Origin: Kingdonia uniflora | Taxonomy: Eukaryota; Streptophyta; Magnoliopsida; Ranunculales; Circaeasteraceae | DNA length: 64,000 nt | Direction of reading: 5' to 3' | NCBI GenBank assembly: GCA_014058105.1 | Contig: JACGCM010002399.1 | Coordinates: 1,129,501 to 1,193,500 of the forward strand | Shown here: piece by piece, positions 20,855-33,004 of the stretch | Numbering within the stretch: the stretch's first letter is position 1 | Layout of the letters: each line of letters starts with the position of its first letter | Translations under genes and position numbers: made by a program | The notes under the pieces: generated by a model | The model's database searches: none | What the model was told of the DNA's origin: nothing | Seen by the model: only the letters and a program-made list of their open reading frames with translations

Positions 20855-22100
20855 TTATTCGATTGATGGACCTTTCATGGCTAGGACAAATTTAGTAAAT
20901 TTATGTCTTTCAGACATCATCCTTTCCAGGTCGACATAGCTATTGACCTTGGTGATCATATCCTCCAAGGTCGCAGGTTTGTTGAGGAAGAGGTGCTCTT
21001 TGGCTTTACAGTCGAGTTGGAGCGCGTTGGTAAAAGTAGTAACAACTATTTTCTGATCAAGATTGTCCACTTTACGTACGAGCTTCAAGAACTTCTTTCC
21101 AAATGCCTCGAGCTTCTCTCTGTGCAACTGTTTGAGACTGATAAGGGAATACAAATTTTCTTCTTTGTCTCTGTTGTGAGCATACGTCTTGATAAACTAT
21201 TTCTGCAGCTAGTCGAATGTGTATATGGAGTCTTCAAGCAGAGAGTGGAACCATCGGAGCAGTTCCTCTTGCAGGCTTATGGCGAACAAACGGCAGAGAA
21301 TGTGGTTGAGATTGAAGTACAACCCCAATGAATCATGGTATTGTTGAATGTGCTCCTTCGGATCGGTACCCTTGTATTTGCAAATTTTTGGAGTATGGAA
21401 ACCTTTCAGAATATCTATATCGAATAGTTTTTTGGCAATTGGACTTCCTTGTAACTTGGTTAGGTCATCGGTAATGCACAAAACTTATTCTTTGATCAGA
21501 TCCTAAATACGCTGGTCCATATACTCTTGTGTGACATAGTAACGGGCCGGTTGAGTGGCTTGACAAAGAGGTTGCGGATTATGAGTACTGGTACCTTCAC
21601 TCAAACGATCTCGTGTTGGAACTGGAGGCTGATGTCTCTATTCTTCCTCTTGACGTATGGAACATCGGTGACCTTGGCTGATCTCAGATTGAACCTCTCC
21701 CCCCAAATGAATGGAAGGTTGAGATTTATTCTGAACATTTCTAGAGATAGCTTTGTTGGTGGCTCCTTGAGGTCCCAATCTTTCCTACTCAGAGACCCGA
21801 GAGGCTTCTGGCACCTGATCGCGATTTCGTATTGGGGAAGCCTACTGAGTGTTCTGGAGCTTGTAAGGCAGTCTGCATTATTGTCATTTGGACTTCGTGT
21901 CATTTGAGAGTTGTCAAAAGAGCTTGTCGCTCGGCGTCGAGCTCCTTCTCTCAGAGTTCTCGGTGGCGAGTTAACTGGCGCTCAAGCTCATTGTGTTTCT
22001 TTGTCTCTACATTAAGATTTGCCCGTAGCTCGGTAAGTTGTTCTGGCTCAACTGAAAGGTCGAGCTGGATTCTATTTTCTGGTCGTCTGGAAGTGACCAT
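20855..22100 (-). pseudogene. G2 Gag
   Basis: Minus-strand blocks: a coiled-coil start near 22100 (RRPENRIQLDLSVEPEQ), then 21481-21209 with YKGTDPKEHIQQYHDSL and ELLRWFHSLLEDSI. The 21154-20855 block has LISLKQLHREKLEAFGKKFLKL and TFTNALQLDCKAKEHLFL. These are the capsid helices of plant Tat-type Gag. Stops and shifts occur between the blocks. Confidence 0.75.
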
Positions 22101-22160
22101 GATTGAAATTTATAGTAGAGTGACTGAATGCCTTAGGATATCGTAGAAAGTATTTTATTT

Positions 22161-22178
22161 CCCGCAGATGGCACCAAA
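22161..22178 (-). other. Primer binding site of G2
   Basis: On the minus strand TTTGGTGCCATCTGCGGG follows the LTR end (TTACA) at once. It resembles the TGGCGCC-type primer site of plant Tat/Athila elements, with changes, so the tRNA cannot be fixed. Confidence 0.55.
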
Positions 22179-22795
22179 TGTAATGGCCTAATTCCGCAAG
22201 CTTGAAGTGCCAGGAATTAGCTCTTACACCAATGTACCTGTAACAAAAATCTAATTTAAAATAAGAAATGACATAGGTATTTAGCGTGGAAAACCTATGA
22301 ATAGGATAAAATCCACGACCTCGGGTTCAGGGTTTTTGTAATATTGACATTTATTACTTGAGGCTGATATCTTATTACAAGTGATCTCCAGAGTTAGAAA
22401 TGCTTGACCTTGTGAATAAGAGGTTTGAAGTTTTTGAGAATCTAGAAAATATAGTTTTTATGGTGATTTTTCCTGTAATTTGTTGGTCTTTGTCCCTTTT
22501 GGAACTTTTTATTTATATAGGCCTTTCCCATAGTTCTTATATCGTGCTAGAGTATGCTCTCCAAACAATGTGGTTAGTGGCGGTTGACTGAGTAATTGTT
22601 GAGTTTGAGAGAGACAGGTGGCTTTGACTTGTTCAAGTTTTTTAGTTTGAGCTCGACCCACATTCCTTGTCAGTTCGTGGAGTCTGTGGCAATGTTGACT
22701 GGAGAAGTCATATGGAAAATGCGTGTGTCTGACATGGAGGTAGATCAAACTGGAGACATCTCGATTTAGATAAGATCGAGGGATAGGCCCCTACC
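22179..22795 (-). repeat. 5' LTR of G2
   Basis: 617 bp, matching 8719-9334. The lower end TGTAATGGCC is intact; the upper end is CTACC where the partner has CTACA. The target duplication CCATC follows at 22796-22800. A TATATAGGCC promoter-like motif occurs in both copies (about 9055 and 22515). Confidence 0.9.
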
Positions 22796-22800
22796 CCATC

Positions 22801-25240
22801 AACAATTGATTATAAAAAATGCGATCAGGAAAAAAAAATGTTAAATCTGGAAAGAATTTATGTAATAATACTAGAAGCTTACAAATTTGGCAAGATCCAT
22901 ACATAGTATTAGGTATAAAGTATCTACAATTATCCTCGCGTAGTTCTAATCATTATGAGCTTTTAGTTTAAACTAGGGGGTCAAAGACTATGCTGAATAG
23001 TAATTTTACCAAACAATTATTCCATAAATGAATATAACACAAAAACACAGTCCAAGTCTTGTAAGAATATTCCACATAGAAAAAGTCCTAAAATGTAAAG
23101 TACAAATAAAATCAAAACAATACCCTGTTATCCTAAACATAAAAAAAAATAGAAAAAACCAAAACGAGACAGGGTAAGAAATGTACCTAATCAATGGAGC
23201 TTAAACTGATAACCCATCTCTGTTTAGATTTATTGCCTTATCTATGGTGACTAGTCATCCTTTCGTACCCAAACAGCCCGAATAACCTTTCGAGGTGATA
23301 TTTCTTGACCAAACCAATTACTCGCATTCTCACTTTTCACATTAAAGGAATTCATATTTAGGTTATATCTTTACAAATTAGATGATCTCATATATGATCG
23401 ATAGGGCTCAACAAATCTACAATAATAAGTAACATAACCCTTTCGACCTCACGCCTAACAATTAAAAATCAGAGTGAAGGAAAGCCTCTTGGCATGATTT
23501 TGAGGGGTGGATATTACATTATGTTTGGGCAAAATTGGAGCAATTGCTGCTTTGACAAATTTTGTAACTTGGGGAGTCTTGGCATTAGAGTCATGATCCT
23601 CATATCCTACACCTCTTTTGTCACTATCGGTTTTCCCCGTACATAACATCTTATCAATATTTTTTGCTCTATAACAAAAAAATCAAGTTTCTATTGAGAG
23701 CAAACTAAATCAAGCTTAGACTTAACATGTTCGCCCAAAGTTGATTTTATTTTCTCCCTATCATCATGAACTTCTTTTTCTAAAATCATAATCGTCTCAT
23801 GGAGACCTTGTTTCTCACCTTCAAGCCTTTCTGTCTCATGACTTGTATTCTCGGCATTTTCCTTAAGTTCAAGTATGAGTGTGTTAACTTGATTTTTCAA
23901 TACCTTGTTCATTTTTCCAGGTTTAACACACTTCATAAATATCTAAGCATACAAATCATTAAGATTAGGTCCTTAAACTCACTATTTTCATGATTACTCT
24001 GACTTTCAGCATGGTTTTCAAGCTCAAATGGGTCATAATGATAATTCTTAGAGTTTATTATAGCAGGATACGCACAATAGTTATCATTTTTATTTTCTTG
24101 GGAATGATCATTATTAGCATCAAATTCATCATTATTATTATCCCAACTAACTGTAATATTCATAGCATTGTTATTACTGCCAGATTTTTTATTAGAACAT
24201 CTATGTGCGTTGTAGCCAAACTTATGACACTTATAACAATCAACCTAACTTAAATCAGTGTCAGGGTTGGTCTGCCGGTTATTCGATTCAACTTGATCAT
24301 GAGTTCGTGAGTTTTAATTCACTGATTGCCCTTGTTTCTGAAATTAAAGTTTTTTCACAAGGATTTTAAGTTGGTTGCTTATAGAGGCAATTAATGTATC
24401 CATATCAAACCCATCATTATCATCTGAATTACATGAGATGTCAGCTTCTTTGGTACCCTTAGAAAATGTAGAGGTAGATGAAAACTTAAAAGCAACACTC
24501 TAATTCTTCTAAGAGTTTTTCATATGCTTCTCGAGTTCAAATGATCGTAATTTTCCAACATGTGTATTTAAGTGGTTTCATTTTTTTAAGATCTTAAGCT
24601 TCCTCCATAGCATCATGCCTGGATCTAACTCAAGACTTTGTGAACAATTTGAACATCCAAGTAATATGAACCTAATACGGCACTAGTATTGACAATACCA
24701 CTTAGTCTCGCATAGAACTCATCAAAGGGTTCATTCTCATCTATTTAAATATTCTCGAATTGTGAGGTGAGCAATTACAATTTACTTTCTTAAACTGTAT
24801 CATCGCCTTTGTGAGTTCAAACTAAGATATCTCAAGCTTCTTTCGAAGTGGTACAAGCAGATATGTGTCAAAACTCACTTGGGCTCATAGCCATAAAAAT
24901 AACATTACAACCCTTATTATTATAACCATCAACTTCTTTTTCATCCTTAGATCAATGATTCCTAGGCTTAAGGACCTCTTTAGCTTCATCACCCATTTCT
25001 TTCATCATTGTAGGGTGCGTTAATCCATCCTCAACCGCAATCCAGATATCTTCTCCGAGTGATTGTAAGAATGCAACCATTCAGAATTTCTAATAAGGAT
25101 AGTCTTTGTCATCGAAGAGGGGTGGACGATTTATGGGACCTCCAAATCTTTCAAAATCTATTAATCTCAAATAATCGAGTTAGGATCCATGCTCAGTATG
25201 TTAAGCCTTGGAGCACAACCGCTCTGATACCAATTAAAAT
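22801..25240 (-). pseudogene. Copia-type Gag remnant
   Basis: Downward from a primer site at 25221-25232, the minus strand reads PPLFDDKDYPY, VAFLQSLGEDIWIAVEDGL and later FDEFYARLSGIVNTSAVLGS. This is the order of UBN2-type Gag of plant copia elements. A degenerate knuckle CYKCHKFGYNAHRC lies near 24220. Below it 24163-23691 gives an acidic frame and a heptad-like stretch (NTLILELKENAENTSHE...). Stops are frequent. Integrase and RT are absent: the copy stops at G2's right flank at 22801, so G2 may have inserted into it or a deletion ended it. Confidence 0.7.
25221..25232 (-). other. tRNA-Met primer binding site
   Basis: On the minus strand this is TGGTATCAGAGC, the classical initiator-Met primer site of plant copia elements, directly upstream of the Gag remnant. 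The LTR that should border it (25234 upward) has no second copy in the window. Confidence 0.8.
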
Positions 25241-25614
25241 TTCTAACTAATTGAAATTAACCAATTTCGAGTAATTTTGGTCAAAATTAAAATGGCCAAT
25301 AATCCTTAAAACTAATTGTCTAGTTCTAACCTAGCTCAAGTCGATATGATAAGCAATAAGAAATCAAAAACATAATAATAAATAATTTAACCCTGTGGGA
25401 AACTTTTCGTAGGAGAAAAACCAGCAGGTCACTGTCGAATTACCTGATAGCTAAAAATCTATTATTGAAAAAATTTATAAGAATTCAATTACTTATAGAC
25501 TTGATAAGCGCATCTCGTGGTTACCACTCTTCTAATTATACTCTTCACAATTAATTCCTCATTCTCGCAACGCCCTTTGTTCTTACAATACCTCGCTTCA
25601 ATCTCCCATCAAAG

Positions 25615-26718
25615 TAGGGGTGGCAATGGGTCGGGTTTGGGGCGGGTGGAGTAATACCATCCCCATACCCGCCAAATTACCATACCCCCAAACCCTCCCC
25701 ATTACCATTTAACTTAAATTTGTAAATACCAAACCCGCCCCGTTTAAATTTGCCAATACCAAACCTGCCCCATCACCCATTTAACACCCGTTTATCCTAA
25801 GTGGGGATTCCAAAACCCACCCCATTTATGAAATTTTATAAAAAAAAATAGAAATCACTTGTACAAAAATAAAACTAAACTGAATCAGGTGCATAGTGCA
25901 CACACACACACAATAAAAGATCATGCAATGTGCTGCATTGTAGTAAGAGCAAGCATCATAGAATGTGTTGCACTGCAATGGTTATTTTCTTATCTAATCA
26001 ATCACTTGAAATGGATCAAATTAGAATTAAGGTTGAAAATGTTAAGACTAATCTTAGTAACTTGTAAACGTTGAGACTTAATTGATGTTTCAAGCTTCTG
26101 GATTGTTGGAGACTTGGAGAAGTTACCTGAATCGATTAGTGATCTCTCTAATTTACAAATGTTGTATACTTCCTAAAATAGATCACTAATGTAGAGATTG
26201 GTTTGAAACAGATCACTGATGTAAAATTTGTTCCAATTGATTGGTAATCTATCCAATCTTCGTAAACTTCTCAATGAATGATGTAGAGGTTGAATTATAA
26301 AATGATCGTAGACTTAATTGTTGTCCAAATCTTCGTAACCTTGAATTTGGAGGATGAAGGTTGAAATGATTCAAATGGAAATGATGATTGAAATAAATTT
26401 GGTAATTGGTAGAGACTGATATCTGATTACAAAGGTTGAAATAAATTTGTAGAGGTTGAACTTGAAGGAAGTAAGGGCGGAGGAAAGAAGTGATTTAGTG
26501 AATTAGGTTACTCATATTCTCATAACTCATAAGGGTATTCTGGACATATCATATATAATTGGGTCGGGTGACGGGCCCCCGCTTATTTAAGGCTAAAATC
26601 AGACTCGCCCCAATTAATATGGGTATTTTTTTTTACCAAACCCGCCCCATACCCGCTATGGTCATACCATACCCGCCTCATTAAGGGCGGGGCGGGGCGG
26701 GTTAAATTTCTAGCCCAA
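25615..26718. mobile_element. Non-autonomous hAT-like DNA transposon
   Basis: 1104 bp bounded by 8-bp near-identical duplications CATCAAAG (25607-25614) and CGTCAAAG (26719-26726). The ends read TAGGGGTGGCAAT and, inverted, TTGGGCTAGAAAT, short imperfect terminal repeats of hAT type. Both subterminal zones are rich in ACCCGCCCC/GGGGCGGGT. I see no transposase frame. It is inserted within what looks like the LTR of the copia remnant to its left. The hAT call rests on the 8-bp duplication and end sequence. Confidence 0.7.
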
Positions 26719-27087
26719 CGTCAAAGCATCCAAGCTTAAAACTCATAAGATTTTTAATTTAAGATTAGGTTTTCTAAATCTTCGATTGATACAATTTGGG
26801 CTTTACTTCGTATTGAATCGCTCGTTGAAATCTTAATTTTCTCTAAAATATCAAACCCTAGAAAACTTTCTTTTGGGAGAGGTAAAAAAAAGGAATGTAT
26901 TTTATTAAAATATTGAAAACTTGAACTTTGTTCGAACATACAAGGTTCTATTAAAACAAAACCAAAGATCCTACTTAAAGAAACAGTGGTCTGAGTAAAA
27001 TGTTTGAGCAAAAACCAAATTTCTTTAAAAAAATATGATTCCTTTTTTGACTTTTTGTGAAATACTTATGCCTTAAGTTTTTATAGT

Positions 27088-27230
27088 GAAGAGGTACAAA
27101 CCCACGTACATGTTCAATGTCAGTCTAGCTGTTGTCGCAGTATATACACTCTTTGACGATGAATAACCACGAGGTAGTGTTACGCCTATTCTAGACACAA
27201 AATAAAATAAACTCCATATATGAATGTTTC
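27088..27230. repeat. Repeat shared with 6956-7106
   Basis: The block AATAACCACGAGGTAGTG and TTCTAGACACAAAAT at 27172-27215 is in direct orientation to 7036-7080. The neighbouring AAACCCACGTACATGTTC to about 27140 matches 6956-7008 on the opposite strand, so one copy has a local inversion. The parent repeat family is unknown. Confidence 0.6.
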
Positions 27231-27395
27231 AAAGTGAATACCATACTTGAGGATAGATTTGGTGATGATGAGTTTTAACTTTTAACATGTTATCGTTGTG
27301 CTAGGGAATTAACGCCTTATTGAAGACCTTCGGTAAGTTGTACGATTTGTTATTATTATTTCATTATAGGGTCAAGAAACTAAAGGCTTGTTGGT

Positions 27396-28814
27396 TTAAG
27401 ATGATCTGTATTTGCCTTGTCCATACTTAAGTATGGACAAGGTATGGGACGTCATCATCATTACCACCAGCATTTTAAGATTACTTTCTTTTTTTTGTTT
27501 TTGATAAGAAGTGATAACATTATCCCACCAACCTTTAAGACTTTTTGTGAAACCATTGGCAATAAATTTTGCCACATTGTATTCATCATTACTAGCAACC
27601 TTATAGACAGAGACATACATCAACATTTTATGAATAACTTCATAAATTTGATATTCAGATAATCAATCTATATTCCATTCATAAATAGCCTTTTCATTAT
27701 ATGAATTTTGATTTTGGAAAGAATCCTCTTCAAATAAAAGATCCTGAGGTGTAGGTCTCTTATAATAAGTTTTCAATCGGGATGGTTTACATTCAATCTT
27801 ATGAAGGCTTGCCTCAATGACTTGGATTTGATTCTCTGATTCACTATCAGAAGACTCGGATGTGTTTTCTGATGTGGAGTTCCTATCCATAGTGTTGACA
27901 CTAAGCTTTTAAAGATGGTTAACCAGAAGTTCAACAAATTCAAAATCCTGAGAATCGGAAGGCTTAAAGTCAAGGAGAAGAAGGGTTGGTTTAATATCTG
28001 CTTTGTACATGCTAGAGGATGTACTTGCTACATTATCAGAAGAACTTTAACTATTGTTTCTTTGGACTTGGTCTTCTATACGATTTAGCTGATCGCCAAT
28101 CGTTTGAAGGCTCAAATTTTTCTAATTATTCTATTTGATAACAGGATTAATATCAGTTATCTGGTTGTTAAGATGTCTTCCAAAGCCTTAGAGCCATGAC
28201 TTCATTTTCTTAAATAGAGAGATTTAGAGGGAGGGTGAACAAATTGGACTTATATACCATCTGGCTTTAACCTATTTCTTAGTAAAGTCTACCATATCAC
28301 TGATAAGGTACTGTTGGTGAGGGTACCATCCTGTGAGCCATTCACAAAATAATGTTATCTTTTGGCTTTTCTCAACCTCAAAGTAGTATAATTCCTTGAT
28401 TATAGCCAATTCTTCCCCACTAAAAGTTTGGAAATACCATGTCCTAAACTCTTCATGACTGGACAAGAGGGTTTCCTTATTGATAAGTTGGCAAATAAAT
28501 AAATTAGGGCTTAAATCCATAAATACCTAAACATAAAAGCTTACCTCATATAGAGGTGAAGTAGGCCTTTCTCTCTCTACTTCTCACCTGGTACTGGTAG
28601 AGGGATCAGTATAGACTCCATGAAGAATTTGTTGATCAGACATCCTAATTCTTTTAAGGATAAGCTCAGATGTGGAGTTCCTAGACACAAAGGGCCTGGA
28701 AGAAGGGCAAGAAACATGGTAAGAAATATTTTCTTCTCTTGCCATTCCTCGACAAGACATATTCTTATTAAAGAAGAGTTTTTTTTGGATTAGAAGCAAA
28801 TGTAACTTCAACAT
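27396..28814 (-). pseudogene. Caulimovirid linker and N-terminal coat protein (inverted half)
   Basis: Read downward: a Ser-rich linker near 28700 (SRNSTSELI, HGVYTDPSTS), then a helical block at 28520-28272 (FRTWYFQTFSGEELAII). The coat part at 27890-27663 has YYKRPTPQDLLFEED and NEKAIYEWNID, followed by 27626-27396 with FIANGFTKSLKGWWDN. These phrases are typical of the coat region of endogenous caulimovirids of plants. The frame stops at about 27396, next to a perfect 28-bp palindrome (27415-27442), where the rest of the coat protein should continue. Confidence 0.75.
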
Positions 28815-29800
28815 CTCCGTTAGGAGTTTGGGTGATTTGACTAACTTGGTTGTTAAACCTAGGTCGTGGAACTACTTCCTTAGATAGTGTCCATTCTGTT
28901 GGGATACTAAGCTCATCCTAATTAATAAGCCTCTTGACAGTAATATTAGTTGTCAAATAGTTACTGTGTACAGCTATAGTTTTACCTGGTTTACATTTGA
29001 GAATAGCTCAAGGGTATAAGGTAGTCATAGCCATATAGTGAATCCGGTAAATAACTACTATAACTTCTGCCCCAGGGATAAAATCATATCCCTGTGTCTG
29101 AATCTTTAGACTCACAGCATCAAACATAGACTTATCCATAAAGGACAATGCTAAATTGGGATAAACATATTAATAAACTGGTCCATGACATAGACTAGTT
29201 TGAATTATTCCCATAAGAGATTATTTAAACTCTCTACTTCTCTCATCCCTTAGGTAAGCAAGAATACTATAATTAATTCCTAGGAGAGTTACTGGTTTAA
29301 ATGCAACTTGGATACATCCAATATGCAAATAATTAAAAAATTTAAAATATTTTTCCACATTTGTGAGGTTAAGTAATTTTAAGGTATGACATTCACTGTC
29401 AAGAGCTATTGATTGCTGCATAAATTTAATATTATTTTGTACTTATAAAGTCGAACATACCCTTTTTGTAAATTAATTTAGACTTGATATATGGTACAGT
29501 CCATTAATTCAGTTGTTGAGTTTGTTCAAACCCAACTAATTCTGAGTTATTTACAGATGGTTTGTCTTCATGAGACCTATTCATTTCATCCATATGTGAA
29601 AGATGGATCACATAGATATGTAAGTGTCATATAAGGACGTCGGTATGGTTACTGTTGATCTTCTTCCTGGATAAAGATGCTTAGGCAGTATAATCTGATT
29701 TAAAGTGTCAGGTACACGTCTGCCAAAGATTTGCCGGTAGAAAACGTCTACTTTCAGGACAACCATGCCATACGCGACTTGGGTGACATCCCATACCTTC
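28815..29800 (-). pseudogene. Caulimovirid movement protein (inverted half)
   Basis: The minus strand has YLHIGCIQVAFKPVTL, YSILAYLRDERS, a following LMGIIQTSL block and later AEVIVVIYRIHYMAMTTL, in the order of the 30K-type viral movement protein of caulimovirids. Stops at about 29219, near 29170 and elsewhere break the frame. The N-terminal part may extend to about 29800. The protein would widen plasmodesmata in an intact virus; this copy cannot be made. Confidence 0.7.
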
Positions 29801-29859
29801 GCTCTAAATAAGACTAAACTGTGAAACATTCTTGTCGAAAAAGAAGATGAACAGTATGC

Positions 29860-30700
29860 ATACTTAGTTCTTACATAAGATTTAACATACCTATGGGACC
29901 TAAAATTACAATGGAAAGCCAAATTCATTGATGGCCTTCCACCTTTATTTGTAGAAAAGATTCGTCAAAAGCTGAAAGACCAGCATGATGGCAATTCTAT
30001 ACCCTACCATAAGCATATTTATGGTCATCTCATCAGTATTTGTACTCAGGTTGGTCTTAGTATCTGTAATGATATGAAATTACAGTACCAACTTAAAAAA
30101 TAGAATTTAACAAGAAAAAAGGAAATTGGTGAGTTTTATCACCAGTCCGCTTATGACCTTCCCGTCACTTATCCTAAGAAGCACAGGAAGAGTGGAAAAC
30201 ATTTTTCCCACTTCAAAAAAATAAGTAAGAAGAGATATAAAGATCCAGATGATTCTTATTACCAAAAACATAGAAAAATAAAGAGATATATGAGAGATAA
30301 ATCTCATACCAGCTTTTCAAAAAAAATTGAAACCCACACCTGCTACAAGTATGGTAAAAAGGGGCACTTGGCAAACAAGTATTCCACTAGAAGGAAGTTG
30401 CAAGAACTTCAACTGGATGAAGGACAAAGACTTTAGTTAAGTAAACTATTACTTAACACCACTTCTAAAGAAAGTTCTTCTGACAACAATGAGGAAGTCA
30501 ATGAAATCGACCAAAGTGACTCCTCCTCCTCTAAAGAAAGAACTCCTTGCAACAAGTATTCAGAATCCAATCCTTAGGATTACAGGAATGTTATTATTGA
30601 AATGAATGGCTTAAACATTAATACCCTGACTACTAATCAAAGTGAGATTTTATCTATTGTGGATAAAAAATTTGACCCAGAAGCAAAAGCTAAATTTGTA
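29860..30700 (+). pseudogene. Caulimovirid coat protein C-terminal part with zinc knuckle
   Basis: The plus strand opens with WKAKFIDGLPPLF and KDQHDGNSIPYHKH, continues through GLSICNDMKLQYQL and a Lys/Arg-rich stretch. It ends in a knuckle CYKYGKKGHLANKY (about 30341-30385) in which two Cys ligands have become Tyr. An acidic Ser-rich tail follows (ESSSDNNEEV-type). The block continues exactly the coat region that breaks off at 27396 on the other strand. Confidence 0.75.
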
Positions 30701-30718
30701 AGTATTTATCTCTAACAG

Positions 30719-31480
30719 ATGCTTCAAGATAGCTCGAAGACTAAAGCCGAACCAGAACCGCTGGAAGTACCAAGCAGGTACTATAATTTATTGGATGTCC
30801 TAAAGCGCATTGAAAGTGATAAACCTACCACTATCCAAGACCTTCATAAGGAAATTAATACCTTGAAATCTAAAATTAATCAATTAAAAATCCCTGTTTA
30901 GGCACAGGATGATAAAATTAATCATTTGCAGCTCTGTCAAAAGGACAAACACAAGATTCAAGCTGGGGAATCTAATGATGAAAACCCTGAGAAGAAAGAT
31001 AACCCCTATTTTAATCTTCTCTAAAAAATTACTTCTCCAAAATGGTATATCAAAATTACCCTTGTAATAAAAAATGAATATACCATTAAGAATGCCATAG
31101 CCCAAGTAGATAGTGGAGCTGACTTGAACTGTATTCAAGAAGGCTTGATTCCCACCAAGTATTTCCAAAAAATAGCTCAATCTTTTACCTCTGCTAGTGG
31201 TAACAGAATGAATATCCAGTACAATCTTTTAGAAGTTTGTATCTACAATAAAGGTACATGTATTCCATCTACCTTTCTTTTAGTCCGAAATCTATAACAG
31301 CAAGTCATACTTGCTACCCCATTTCTAAATCTTCTTATGCCATTACATAAGATTGATCAGAAAGGGATATTTTATAAATTCCAAGGTCAAGAAATTATTT
31401 TTGAATTCATTAGAGATCCTGAAACCAGAATCATTAATGAACTAAAAACCATGCTTGGCTTCAAGAAAACAATCTAAATT
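30719..31480 (+). pseudogene. Caulimovirid aspartic protease
   Basis: A coiled-coil-like leader (30719-30901, LEVPSRYYNLLDVLKRIES) is followed by the protease with AQVDSGADLNCIQEGLIP; the D-S-G-A active site is at 31109-31120. It continues with LLEVCIYNKGTC and ATPFLNLLMPL. In-frame stops occur near 30899, 31021 and 31297. In an intact virus it would process the polyprotein. Confidence 0.75.
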
Positions 31481-31499
31481 TTCTCAAAGAAGAATTCAA

Positions 31500-33000
31500 A
31501 ATTATGGACATTTCTCACAAACTTCAATCATCTAAGATGAAGATTAGAATTAATGAAATTGAAAAATAATTCATTACTGAGGGTTGTAGCAATATTCCTA
31601 GCGCTTTTTGGGAACGAAAGCAACATATTATTATTTTACCCTACAAACAAAATTTTGATGAGAAAACCTAAATTCTTACTAAGGCTAGGCCTAGCCAAAT
31701 GAATTCTGAATATCTTAAACTCTATAAAAAGGAGATTCAGGATCTACTTGATAAAAGCCTTATTAGAAAGAGCTACTCTCTTTGGAGCTGTACAACCTTA
31801 TATGCTAACAAGAATGTTGAAAAGAAACGAGGTGTTCCTAGACTTGTATCAATTATAAACCTCTTAATGACTCCCTTAAATGGATTCGTTATCCAATTCC
31901 AAATAAAAAGATCTTTTAAATCGCTTTTATAATGCGATTATCTTCTCTAAATTTAACTTAAAATCAGGATATTGGCAAATTCAAATTACTGAGAAAATTA
32001 AATATAAAACTGTATTTACAGTTCTATTTGGTCACTATGAATGGAATGTCATGCCCTTTGGATTAAAAAATGTTCCATCTAAATTTCAAAATATTATGAA
32101 TGATATTTTTGTTCTTTATTCAAACTTCCGTATTGCCTATATTGATGACATCCTTTTATTCTCTAATTCCATTTATCAAACATCTAAAAATCCTTAAGGA
32201 TGTTATTCACATAAATGGACTGGTTGTTTCTACTCCTAAAATAAAACTGTTCCAATTAACAATTAGATTTTTAGGACATAACATTACTAAAGGAAAAATT
32301 GTTTGTATTAATAGGAGTATTGAGTTTGCCTCAAAATTTCCAGATAAAATTAAAGAGAAAACTCAATTACTAATACTCCTTGGCAGTCTTAATTACATTT
32401 TAGACTACTACCAGAACATGGCCCAGGATAGTGTTATTCTTTATAATAGACTCAAAAAGAATCCTACCCCTGGACCTCTGAGCACACCAAAGCTGTTCAT
32501 AAAATCAAATTAAGAGTTAAACAACTCCCATGCTTAGATCTTGCCAATCCTTAATGGTAAAAGATTGTTGAAACAGATGATTCTGACTTAGGTTTTGGAG
32601 GTATATTAAAATAAAGCAATCATTCTTCACAAAAAGAAGAATTGTTTCGTTTTACATCAGAAAAGCAAAAAACTGCTCAAAAAATTATTCTACAATTAAA
32701 AATGAAATGCTTTCCATTGTCAAATGCATTTCAAAATTTCAGAATAATTTGTTAAACCAACCCTTTTTACTTTGTATTGATTACAGTTTTGCTAAGGATA
32801 TCTTACATAAAGATGTAAAAAATATTGTCTAAACAGATATTTGCTAGATAGTAATCTGAATTATCTGCCTTTGATTTCTCCATCGAGTATATTAAAGATA
32901 ATAAGAATTCTCTTCCAGATTTTCTAACCAGAGAATTTTTATAGGACAAAACTGAACATGCAACCTCTCGATCAAGGCTGAAGTTAAAACTAAAGAAAAA
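31500..33000 (+). pseudogene. Caulimovirid reverse transcriptase and RNase H
   Basis: The RT entry is KARPSQMNSEYLKLYKKEIQ and LIRKSYSLWSC (31680-31790). The palm has FGHYEWNVMPFGLKN, and the catalytic YIDD is at 32138-32149. The connection LLILLGSLNYILDYY is near 32370. The RNase H start VETDDSDLGFGGIL is near 32570, followed by a degraded remainder to 33000. Several stops and at least three frameshifts separate the blocks, so no enzyme can be made. Confidence 0.85.
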
Positions 33001-33004
33001 GTGG

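Larger units (their letters stand above)
8719..22795 (-). mobile_element. Ty3/gypsy LTR retrotransposon G2 (Tat-like), ~14.1 kb, with antisense gene
   Basis: LTRs at 8719-9334 and 22179-22795 are direct repeats flanked by a perfect 5-bp duplication CCATC (8714-8718 and 22796-22800). On the minus strand the order is primer site, gag, protease, RT remnant, RNase H, integrase. A long 3' region follows, with four ~158-bp tandem repeats and then a gene on the plus strand. Great length, a long 3' region and extra antisense ORFs are known in plant Tat-lineage elements; the assignment is inference. The RT palm is missing and the coding frames are full of stops. The LTRs are visibly diverged, so the insertion is old. 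Confidence 0.9.

Noticed and set aside
21527..22146. Plus-strand frames of 126 and 104 codons in the G2 Gag region
   Set aside because: They mirror the degenerate Gag coding sequence on the other strand and show no motif of their own.
29608..29928. 106-codon minus-strand frame as a complete gene
   Set aside because: Its start overlaps the plus-strand coat sequence near 29870; only the lower part could belong to the movement-protein N-terminus.
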